Of a stretch of 64,000 bases of DNA, positions 57,149-64,000 are shown in pieces. The stretch comes from Rhodococcus jostii RHA1. GTDB taxonomy: Bacteria; Actinomycetota; Actinomycetes; Mycobacteriales; Mycobacteriaceae. How positions within the stretch are numbered: position 1 is the first letter of the stretch; the number at the start of each line of letters is the position of its first letter. Location of the stretch: assembly GCF_000014565.1 (NCBI RefSeq), contig NC_008268.1, positions 868,001-932,000 on the forward strand, read 5' to 3'. The notes under the pieces were generated by a model, which saw nothing but the letters and a program-made list of their open reading frames with translations, made no database searches and had not been told where the DNA came from. Made by a program: the position numbers and the translations under genes.

Positions 57149-58312
57149 ATGTCCATGGGAGTCGGGCTCAGGATCGGCAGTGTCGTGTCCACCGCGGTGG
57201 TGGCGTCGAACGATCCAGGATCCCCGGATCCGGTCGTCATCGTCCGGGACACCGTCCTGCACATGTGCCCGGACGGCACCGCAATTCTCGGCGGGTCGTC
57301 GCCACACACGATCGGCGACATCCACACCGTGTCGGGGTTCCTTCCCCGCGTCGGCGACCCGGCCGGTGTCGCGGTCGGCGACGGATCGCGGTACCGCGCC
57401 GAAGACCTGGTCGCGGGTGCGATGCGGTGCCTGCTCCGGGAGTGCGAACCTCTCCCCGACCACGGCGGCCGGACCGGCGGCGCCCCCGACATCATGGCCG
57501 CCTACCCCACCCGCTGGGACTCGGCCGCCGTCGCGGCGCTCCGCGACGCCCTGGACTACGCCGACATGTCCTACCTGTCCCTCGTCTCGGACGCCGAAGC
57601 CGCCGCAGCCTGGTTCGAATCCGAGATCGCGGAGCGTCCCGGGCAGCTGGTCGGCATCTATCACGTCGACGACACGGGCGCGACCGTCGCGCTGATCCGC
57701 TCGGGCGTCGAGGCAGGCAAGGCGTTTCGCTTCTCCTCGGGGGGTTCTCCCACGGCCCAGATCGCCACCGCGCTCGGGGCGTTCGGCTGGCTGCCCAGCA
57801 ACCTCGATGCCGTGGTCGTCACGGGCGACGGCCTGATCGCGCGGGACTCCGCGGCCATTCACGGGTTCGCGAACACCGTCGGTGAGAAGTTCGGTGTGCG
57901 CTGTGTCGTCGGCCCGGGTCCCGAGCAGACCGCAGCGCTCGGTGCCGCCATCCGCGCCGCTGGATTCAACCCGACCACTCACAGGGTCACCCCGATCGGG
58001 CTGCCGCCGTCGTACGACGTCACCGAGGTGATCGACGCCGTAGTGGGCGAGCCGGTGCCCTCGACCTCGACAACCGCGAGCCGGCCGGCGACGCGCACGC
58101 ACAACCCCGCGTCGGCCGCGGCGGTGGGCGCCTCCCCTGCCCGGGTGTCGGGCGGAACGGCGGTTGCGACACCGCCGGAACCTCGCGCGGTCGCGCAGTC
58201 CGGCGACGAATCCACCGCCGACTCGACGTCCCGGGCGTCCTGGCTGGTCGCCGCAGCAGTCGGACTGGCTCTCGTGCTGGTGGCGATCGTCTTCGTGCTG
58301 TTCGTCCTCTGA
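57149..58312 (+). CDS. Membrane-anchored Hsp70/actin-fold protein
   Basis: The 387-residue protein begins SMGVGLRIGSVVSTAVVAS, like the first phosphate loop of the Hsp70/actin fold. Residues 210-275 contain LDAVVVTGDGLIA and PEQTAALGAAIRAA, the degenerate adenosine motif and the usual end of the ATPase domain. There is no substrate-binding domain. A Pro/Ser/Thr-rich linker (290-360) leads to a C-terminal membrane helix (SWLVAAAVGLALVLVAIVFV), so it is tail-anchored with the ATPase fold probably inside the cell. ATG 57149 is preceded by AGGGG. Such proteins occur in Mycobacteriales without known function. Confidence 0.75.
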   Translation: MSMGVGLRIGSVVSTAVVASNDPGSPDPVVIVRDTVLHMCPDGTAILGGSSPHTIGDIHTVSGFLPRVGDPAGVAVGDGSRYRAEDLVAGAMRCLLRECEPLPDHGGRTGGAPDIMAAYPTRWDSAAVAALRDALDYADMSYLSLVSDAEAAAAWFESEIAERPGQLVGIYHVDDTGATVALIRSGVEAGKAFRFSSGGSPTAQIATALGAFGWLPSNLDAVVVTGDGLIARDSAAIHGFANTVGEKFGVRCVVGPGPEQTAALGAAIRAAGFNPTTHRVTPIGLPPSYDVTEVIDAVVGEPVPSTSTTASRPATRTHNPASAAAVGASPARVSGGTAVATPPEPRAVAQSGDESTADSTSRASWLVAAAVGLALVLVAIVFVLFVL

Positions 58313-58330
58313 ATGCCTGCCTCCCGGCAT
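58313..58330 (+). terminator. Weak hairpin after the Hsp70-like gene
   Basis: ATGCC at 58313-58317 pairs with GGCAT at 58326-58330, directly at the stop codon of the preceding gene. Confidence 0.25.
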
Positions 58331-58456
58331 CGGTGCAGCGGTGGGGTGAGGCAGTCGAATCGCGACGATGGAACATCGGTGACGCGGGGTGGTTGGTACG
58401 CGACCGAGCACCTGAATTCGGTAAATTATGGAGTTCCGTCAGGTTCCGATTCAGAT

Positions 58457-58474
58457 TGCACCGGTGGTGGTGCA
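58457..58474. promoter_or_regulatory. Inverted repeat TGCACC-N6-GGTGCA upstream of jetA
   Basis: The arms are exact, and the repeat lies 39 bases before the jetA -10 box, where a repressor or activator could bind. The rest of the 212-base gap contains no gene I can support. Confidence 0.35.
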
Positions 58475-58512
58475 CGTCGGCACGGCGTTCGCTCGACGGC
58501 TGGGCGACCGCA

Positions 58513-58518
58513 TAACCT
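58513..58518 (+). promoter_or_regulatory. -10 element TAACCT for the jet operon
   Basis: TAACCT ends exactly 6 bases before the GTG at 58525, so the jetABC(D) transcript is probably leaderless. Confidence 0.55.
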
Positions 58519-58524
58519 GTCACG

Positions 58525-60066
58525 GTGAGTGAATCAGGCAGCGATCCCGGTCGGTCCCCCTCGGGGCTGCGCGCAGCGCGCCCGGCGGTTGCTCCCCCAC
58601 TCCGGGACGACCGGTTGAAACTGTTCGCCTTCACCACGGCGGAGAAGCGCGCGGAGTACCTGTGGGTGCTGCGGGCCTTCGACCACGCCCGCGCCAACTA
58701 CGTCGTCCTGCTCCACGCCGGCGACGTCGCCCGCATTCTGGACGGTCTCGCGGTCGGCGATCCGGCCGGACAACTCGGCGCCGGCGACGTCACCCCCCTG
58801 CTCGAGCAACTGCACGTCTGGGAAGTGCTCGAACGCAGCTACGACGGAACCCGCGCCGCGACGCTGGCCGAATACCGGAACCGGCACTTCGTCTATCAGT
58901 TCAGCCAGGCCGGCTACCAGGTGTTCCGAGCCGTCGAGGACGCGCTGGCGGCCCGACTCGACGACGCGTCGCTGTCCCGGCTGGCGCTGCCCGACCTCCT
59001 CGCCGACATGAACGACCTGGCCGCCGCCAACCGCGCGGCCGACAACGACCTCGTGTACCGGAAACTCAACCGTCTCGACGCGACGCTGTCGGACATGGCC
59101 GGACGCGCCGCCCAGTTCTACCTGACCCTCGGCGACCTCGTCCGCACCACGGAGATCACGCCCGAGACGTTCATGTCCCACAAGGACGCTCTCCTCACGC
59201 ACATGCGCGAGTTCAGCTCCGACCTCTCGCGCTATGCACCGAAACTCGCGGCGGCCATCGCGCTCGTGGAAGACACCGGCGTCGAGACGATGGTGGCGCG
59301 GGCCGCCGCCAGCGACGAGCGGGTGTTCCTCTGCATCGAAGAGCGCGAAGCCGATTGGCGCGCGCGGTGGGCGGGATTGACGCATTGGTTCGTCGGGAGC
59401 GAGGCCGGTCTCAGCGAGTCGGAACGCCTCCGCGAGGGCACGATGAGCGCCATCGCCGCCGTCCTGTCGCTGCTGCGCCGCGTCACCGAGACCCGCAAGG
59501 GCGGTGTCAGCAGGGAGAGCCAATTACGCCACCTCGCAGGCTGGTTCGCCGCCACTCCGACCGAGGACGCCGCGCATGCACTGTTCCAGGCCGTGTTCGA
59601 CCTCGGGCGTCCGCGCCACCTGTCGATGGTGCATCCGGACGCCGACATCATTCCCGACACGCGGTCGTGGTGGGAGGCCCAGCCCGTGGAGATCTCCCGC
59701 ACGCTCGCCGAGACGGGACGTCCCCCGTCTCCAGGCCTGCCCGCACGGGTGCACCGCAACGAGGGCAGCGTGCGCCGCCTGCGGGAGGAACAGCTGACCG
59801 CGCAACGACTTCGCGCCGCCGCCGCCCAGTCGCTGGCCCGGGGCGGGGTCTACGAGCGGGAACTCGACGAGGCCGAAACCGACGTGCTGCTGAGTCTGCT
59901 CAACGCCGCGCTGACGGCGCGGGTTCCGGTCAGCGGCCGTGTGAAGAGCAGCACAGGATCGGAGAACGGCGTGAAGCTCACCCTCAGCCCGCACAGCGAA
60001 TCGACGGTGGTGCGCACCGCCCGAGGACGTCTGCACCTCGACGGACTGCAGGTGAGCGTTCGGTGA
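58525..60066 (+). CDS. jetA: Wadjet protein JetA (TIGR02677/DUF2397)
   Basis: The 513-residue protein matches the TIGR02677 family. It has the early LKLFAFTTAEKRAEYLWVLR, a long helical middle with LADMNDLAAANRAADNDLVY and VRTTEITPETFMSHKDALLT, and a C-terminal region with LREEQLTAQRLRAAAAQSL. JetA is the kleisin-like subunit (MukF/MksF analogue) of the Wadjet SMC complex, which recognises and cleaves circular plasmid DNA. GTG 58525 has TAACCT 6 bases before it. The stop overlaps the GTG of jetB (GTGA), as is typical of this four-gene operon. Confidence 0.88.
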   Translation: MSESGSDPGRSPSGLRAARPAVAPPLRDDRLKLFAFTTAEKRAEYLWVLRAFDHARANYVVLLHAGDVARILDGLAVGDPAGQLGAGDVTPLLEQLHVWEVLERSYDGTRAATLAEYRNRHFVYQFSQAGYQVFRAVEDALAARLDDASLSRLALPDLLADMNDLAAANRAADNDLVYRKLNRLDATLSDMAGRAAQFYLTLGDLVRTTEITPETFMSHKDALLTHMREFSSDLSRYAPKLAAAIALVEDTGVETMVARAAASDERVFLCIEEREADWRARWAGLTHWFVGSEAGLSESERLREGTMSAIAAVLSLLRRVTETRKGGVSRESQLRHLAGWFAATPTEDAAHALFQAVFDLGRPRHLSMVHPDADIIPDTRSWWEAQPVEISRTLAETGRPPSPGLPARVHRNEGSVRRLREEQLTAQRLRAAAAQSLARGGVYERELDEAETDVLLSLLNAALTARVPVSGRVKSSTGSENGVKLTLSPHSESTVVRTARGRLHLDGLQVSVR

Positions 60067-61457
60067 AGGCACGGGAGATCTCGCCGCTCGCCCTCGATTC
60101 GTATCAGCGCGCCGCCCGCGTCATTCTGTCGAATCACCTGGTGACACAGACCTATCCGGATCGCATCGCACTCCCCCTGCTCCGCCGGTGGGCCACCGAA
60201 TTACGCGACGATCTGATGACGCTCTTCGGGTACCGACTCGAAGTCACGGAGACGACCGCCCGGCTGTTCACGGTGAGCGACCGACTCGACGCCGGGACCC
60301 CGGCCAAGACGGCCACCGACCGCACGTTCGACCGGTACCGCTACGCCTACCTCGCGTTGGCGTTGGCCGCGCTCGGCCGCGCCGGAAACCAGATCACCCT
60401 GTCCGAGCTCGCCGATCACGTGGCCGCCGACGCCGCCCAGGTCGACGGTGTGGACCTGTCCACGGAACGCGCGTCCGACCGGGATGCGTTCGTCGACGCC
60501 GTCGGCTGGCTCGCCGCCCGCGGCGCGATCGCCCTCGCCGACGGCGACGCGGGCGGCTGGGCCGCCAATCCCGATGCGGGAGAGGCGCTCTACGACATCG
60601 ACAGGTCCGTCGTCATCGCCCTGTTCCGGCCGCCGCGCGCACTGCAGCACCTCCGGTCCATCCGCGGACTGCTCGCCGGTGCGGACGCGGTGACCGAGGA
60701 CGACACCTCCGAGTTCGGGACCGCCCGGCCGGTCGACGTGAAGGAGACCGCGCGGCAGGTCCGGCGTGCTCTCGTCGAACGGCCCGTGGTCTACGCCGCC
60801 GACCTCGACGATGACGAGCTGATGCAACTCGCACTCCCCCGCACCGCAGCCGATGTCGAGTTGCTCACCGGACTGGTCGCGGAGCGGCGTGAGGAGGGTG
60901 TCGCGATGATCGACTCCTCCGGACGTCTGTCCGACGTCCGGTTCCCCGGGACGGGAACGGTCGCGCAGGTCGCGCTCCTGCTCGCCGGCGAGATCGCCGA
61001 TCGCGTACTGGATCCGGACGCTCCGGAGACGGCCCGGATGCCGCTGCCGCGGGCCCGGTTCGACGACCTGATCGAACAGGTCGACAGCGCCATTCCCCAG
61101 TCCGGGATCTTCGACAGCCTCGCCGGCCACGACGGATTCGAACCCGCAGACCCCGCCCCCGAAGACCGGCTGTTCCCGGTCATCGAGGACGACTGGATCG
61201 CCGGCACCGTCCGGACACTGACCGAACGGTTCGGGCGCACGTTCGCCGCCGGCTGGCAGGCAGACCCGGACGGTCTGGGACGCGCGGCGCTGGCGCTGCT
61301 CGAGCGGTTACGCCTCACCGCGGCCGTGCCGGGTGGCGTGCTCGCACTCCCGGCACTCGCCCGCTACCGGGGTGTGGTGGTCACGATCCGCGACCGCACA
61401 CCCGAGATCGACCTGTTCCAGAGCTCAGCGAACGACAGCGAGGAAGTCACAGCATGA
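60063..61457 (+). CDS. jetB: Wadjet protein JetB (TIGR02678/DUF2398)
   Basis: The 464-residue protein fits the TIGR02678 family, the KITE-like subunit (MukE/MksE analogue) that binds the kleisin. Recognisable segments include YQRAARVILSNHLVTQTYPD, LELADHVAAD-like helices and DRYRYAYLALALAALGRAG. The start GTG 60063 overlaps the jetA stop and its stop overlaps jetC by ATGA (61454-61457). Another start far upstream in the same frame would overlap all of jetA and is only an open shadow frame. Confidence 0.88.
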   Translation: MKAREISPLALDSYQRAARVILSNHLVTQTYPDRIALPLLRRWATELRDDLMTLFGYRLEVTETTARLFTVSDRLDAGTPAKTATDRTFDRYRYAYLALALAALGRAGNQITLSELADHVAADAAQVDGVDLSTERASDRDAFVDAVGWLAARGAIALADGDAGGWAANPDAGEALYDIDRSVVIALFRPPRALQHLRSIRGLLAGADAVTEDDTSEFGTARPVDVKETARQVRRALVERPVVYAADLDDDELMQLALPRTAADVELLTGLVAERREEGVAMIDSSGRLSDVRFPGTGTVAQVALLLAGEIADRVLDPDAPETARMPLPRARFDDLIEQVDSAIPQSGIFDSLAGHDGFEPADPAPEDRLFPVIEDDWIAGTVRTLTERFGRTFAAGWQADPDGLGRAALALLERLRLTAAVPGGVLALPALARYRGVVVTIRDRTPEIDLFQSSANDSEEVTA

Positions 61458-64000
61458 CGAGTGCGCGTTTCCGGCCCACCCGCGCCGGGATCATCAACCT
61501 CTGGGACTACCGCGATCAGGAGTTCTCCTTCGCCGACGGTCGCCTCGTTCTCCGCGGTCCCAACGGTTCCGGCAAGACGAAGGCCCTCGAAGTGCTGTTC
61601 CCGTTCGTCTTCGACGGCCGGATCGAACCCCGGCGGCTCAATCCGTTCGCCGGCGAGGAACGCACCATGAAGTCGAACCTGCTGTACCGCGGGCAGGAGA
61701 GCGCGTACTCGTACGTCTGGATGGAGTTCTGCCGCGGCGCGAAGGACGACCCCGAGGCCGTCACCGTGGGCATCGGCATGCGCGCCACCCGCACCAACGA
61801 CAAGGTCACACGCTGGTACTTCGTTGCCGACGGTCGCGTCGGCGTCGACTTCTCCCTACTCGGCAGCGACGACCGTCCGCTCACGAAAAAGCAACTGGGC
61901 GAACAGATCGGCACCGACTCCATCACCGACCGGCCGCTCGACTACCGCGCCGCCATCGACGCCCGGATGTTCGGGCTCGGCGTCCAGCGCTACGACCAGC
62001 TGATCAACCTCATCCTCACGCTCCGGCGGCCCCAGCTCGCGAAGAACCTCGACCCCAAGGGACTGTCGCAGGCACTCACCGACGGTCTGCGACCGCTCGA
62101 CGAGCAACTGGTCCTCGAGGCGGCACGCTCGTTCAGCGACATGGAGGAGGTCGGCCGGGCGCTCGAGGGGCTGGCCGCGGCGGACCAGGCGGCACAGAGC
62201 TTCGTCGGCGTGTACGCGAAATACCTTCGCCAGCAGGCGCGTACGGACGTCGACCACCTCGCGACCCGTCTGGAGGCCGTCCGATCCGGTATCGCCGCTC
62301 TCCATGGGGCGGCAGCGGACCGGGCGCGCAGCCAGGAGAGCCGAGCGGCCGCCGAAGAACGCTTCACCGCCGCCGAACGCGCACTCGACCAGGCCAATGC
62401 CACCCTGGACGCACTGAAGCGGTCGACGGCGTACGAAGGGCGGACACAACTCGACGACCTCGCGCAGGCCGTCTCGACGCTCGAGAAGTCGACCGAACTG
62501 CAGGCCGAGAAGGCACGCAAGGCGAAGGTGACCCTCGAACAGCGATCCGAGGAGCACGACAAGGCCGGTGACGCCGTCGCCCGCGCCGTCGAGGCGCTCA
62601 CCCATGCCGAAGACGAGCTTCACCTCGCCGCCGAGGACGCGGGAATCACCTGGACCGCACTCCCCGAGAACGCGCGCACCGACCAGCTGACCGCGGCGCT
62701 GCGCGGGCACACCGAAGAACGCGACGGCGACATCCGCGCGGTCCGGGCCGCACTCGCCACCGTCGAGAGGGCGGTCACCGAACGGACCAGGGCCGACGAG
62801 GCGGCACGCCGAGGCCAGGAGCAACTCGACACCGCGACGGTCGCCGTTCTCGAGGCCGAGACCGCGGTCGAATCGGCCCGCAGCCGCTGCGCCGGCGAAC
62901 TCCGATCCTGGTGGACGGAACAGTCGGCCCTCTACGCCGAGATCGACGCGCCCGCTTCACTGTTCGACGTCCTGGACGCCGCCCTCGGCCGGATCGGCGA
63001 CGACGACACCGCCACCCTGTCGGAGACGCTGACCGAACAGACGACGGACGCCGTCGACGCGCTCCGGTTGCGTCGTCAGCAGTACGACCGCGACGCCGCC
63101 GCCGCCGAGGAGGTGATCGCCGCACACGAATCCGCTCGCGCGGCCATCGAATCCGAGCACGACGACGCCCCGCCGCTCTCGACCGCCCGGCAGGACGCCC
63201 GGTCCCGGCTGACCGGTGCACCGCTGTGGCGTCTGGTCCGCTTCGCCGACAGTGTCGACGCTGCCGCGGCGGCAGGAATCGAGGCCGCACTGCAGGCCGC
63301 GAATCTCCTCGACGGCTGGGTGCCCGTCGACGACGCACTCCCCGATGTCGAATCCGAACAGTTCCTCGTGGCCCTTCCGGCCGGGGATCGGCCCACCGGC
63401 ACGACCCTCGCGGACGTTCTCGAGGTCGAACAGGACACGGGCGTTCCCAACGATCGCGTGCGCGGGATCCTCGAATCCATCGCCCTCGAATCCCTCGACC
63501 TGTCCGAAGGTCCGGTCGGTGTCGCCGAAGATGGTGCGTACCGGCAGGGAATCCAGCGGGGACGCCACACGAAATCGGACGCGGAGTACATCGGAACCAC
63601 CGCACGGGCCCGCAGGCGCGCCGTCCGTATCGCCGAACTCGACAGGATCCTCGAGGAAACCCGGGCGACCCTCGACGAAGCCCGGGCGTCCGCGGATGCG
63701 GCGGCGGCGCTGCTGTCGCGGACCACCGCGGCGGCGCAGGCCCTGCCCCGCACCGGATCGATCCTCACGGCGCTGAAGAAGGTCACCGAATCCGCAGGCG
63801 CACTCCGCAGCCGCTCCGACACGGCGACAGCGGTCGGTCGCGAACTCGACCAGGCCATCGCCGACCTGTCCGCGAAGGAGAAGCAGCTCCGGGCCACTGC
63901 GTCCACGCACCGGACTCCCCACGTCGCCCGCGAGATCGACTCGCTCGCCGCGGCCGTCCGGCATTTCGAGAAGCAGGGCGAGATGGTGCAACGGTGCAGG
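61454..64000 (+). CDS. jetC: Wadjet protein JetC (TIGR02680, SMC-like ATPase), 5' part
   Basis: The frame is open for 849 codons and runs off the window, so the end is unseen. The N-terminus has the SMC-like head: GIINLWDYRDQEFSFADGRL, then Walker A GPNGSGKT at residues 35-42, and RTMKSNLLYRGQESAYSYVW. The Q-loop region and long coiled coil follow (from about residue 240: QARTDVDHLATRLEAVRSG and onwards). JetC is the motor subunit that extrudes DNA loops before JetD, the nuclease, cuts. ATG 61454 overlaps the jetB stop. JetD should follow beyond position 64000. Confidence 0.88.
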   Translation, partial: MTSARFRPTRAGIINLWDYRDQEFSFADGRLVLRGPNGSGKTKALEVLFPFVFDGRIEPRRLNPFAGEERTMKSNLLYRGQESAYSYVWMEFCRGAKDDPEAVTVGIGMRATRTNDKVTRWYFVADGRVGVDFSLLGSDDRPLTKKQLGEQIGTDSITDRPLDYRAAIDARMFGLGVQRYDQLINLILTLRRPQLAKNLDPKGLSQALTDGLRPLDEQLVLEAARSFSDMEEVGRALEGLAAADQAAQSFVGVYAKYLRQQARTDVDHLATRLEAVRSGIAALHGAAADRARSQESRAAAEERFTAAERALDQANATLDALKRSTAYEGRTQLDDLAQAVSTLEKSTELQAEKARKAKVTLEQRSEEHDKAGDAVARAVEALTHAEDELHLAAEDAGITWTALPENARTDQLTAALRGHTEERDGDIRAVRAALATVERAVTERTRADEAARRGQEQLDTATVAVLEAETAVESARSRCAGELRSWWTEQSALYAEIDAPASLFDVLDAALGRIGDDDTATLSETLTEQTTDAVDALRLRRQQYDRDAAAAEEVIAAHESARAAIESEHDDAPPLSTARQDARSRLTGAPLWRLVRFADSVDAAAAAGIEAALQAANLLDGWVPVDDALPDVESEQFLVALPAGDRPTGTTLADVLEVEQDTGVPNDRVRGILESIALESLDLSEGPVGVAEDGAYRQGIQRGRHTKSDAEYIGTTARARRRAVRIAELDRILEETRATLDEARASADAAAALLSRTTAAAQALPRTGSILTALKKVTESAGALRSRSDTATAVGRELDQAIADLSAKEKQLRATASTHRTPHVAREIDSLAAAVRHFEKQGEMVQRCR

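Noticed and set aside
58313..58528. A 71-codon frame in the gap before jetA
   Set aside because: It has no ribosome site or domain, and overlaps the promoter region and jetA start.
58662..60062. Extension of jetB upstream through all of jetA
   Set aside because: The frame is open but encodes Arg-rich noise; family similarity starts at 60063, where GTG overlaps the jetA stop.

Overview
The window is high-GC, gene-dense DNA from an actinomycete of the order Mycobacteriales, most likely Rhodococcus or a close relative. It encodes a Pup-proteasome (dop, pup, prcB, prcA, pafA, an ARC/Mpa-type ATPase), pafBC, F420-type flavin/deazaflavin proteins, a DprE2-like reductase and a polyprenol-phosphate mannose synthase. 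Long blocks follow the Mycobacterium tuberculosis gene order (cobK-cobM-cobL-Rv2073c/Rv2074; pepE-Rv2090-Rv2091c-helY-tatC-tatA-pafC-pafB-pafA; prcA-prcB-pup-dop; mpa-lppK; trmI-Rv2119; hisG-hisE; metH-Rv2125). The genus call is inference from gene content and order.

Layout. 1-9054: accessory catabolic cassette, with an IclR regulator tail, a frameshifted SDR, a three-part sugar-type ABC importer, an aldehyde dehydrogenase, a PRISE-type enone reductase and an FMO-type monooxygenase. 9284-13243: a secreted cupin, then cobK-cobM-cobL and a DprE2-like SDR on the minus strand. 13274-20197: F420-type biliverdin reductase homologue, Ppm synthase, PepE peptidase, 5'-3' exonuclease, a Pro/Gln/Trp-repeat membrane protein and HelY helicase. 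20210-31157: tatC, tatA, panE, pafC, pafB, pafA, then divergently a PAP2/lipid kinase protein, then prcA, prcB, pup, dop. 31232-38747: deazaflavin-type protein, Nudix, ARC ATPase, LppK-like lipoprotein, TrmI, RecB-like Fe-S nuclease, thioesterase, hisG, hisE. 38773-49845: RluA synthase, TrhO, HAD phosphatase and metH (one minus-strand run with hisEG), then PAC2 protein, MFS transporter and assimilatory nitrite reductase nirBD. 49970-57148: more variable region with an acyltransferase, a decayed carboxymuconolactone decarboxylase, small divergent regulator/enzyme pairs and a winged-helix protein. 57149-64000: a membrane-anchored Hsp70/actin-fold protein and the first three genes (the third cut by the window edge) of a Wadjet (JetABC[D]) anti-plasmid SMC system.

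How the genes work together. Dop deamidates Pup (which ends in Gln here), PafA ligates it to targets, the ARC ATPase unfolds tagged proteins into the PrcAB core, and PafBC is a DNA-damage activator encoded with pafA. TatA/TatC share the paf operon. The cob genes supply cobalamin intermediates and metH uses cobalamin. nirBD reduces nitrite to ammonium. JetABC is a defence module.

A recurring feature is a TANNNT -10 element 6-7 bases before an ATG or GTG, the signature of leaderless transcription. Perfect hairpins separate several convergent gene pairs. I saw no tRNA, rRNA, CRISPR array, insertion sequence or riboswitch, and no gene-free stretch longer than about 230 bases.
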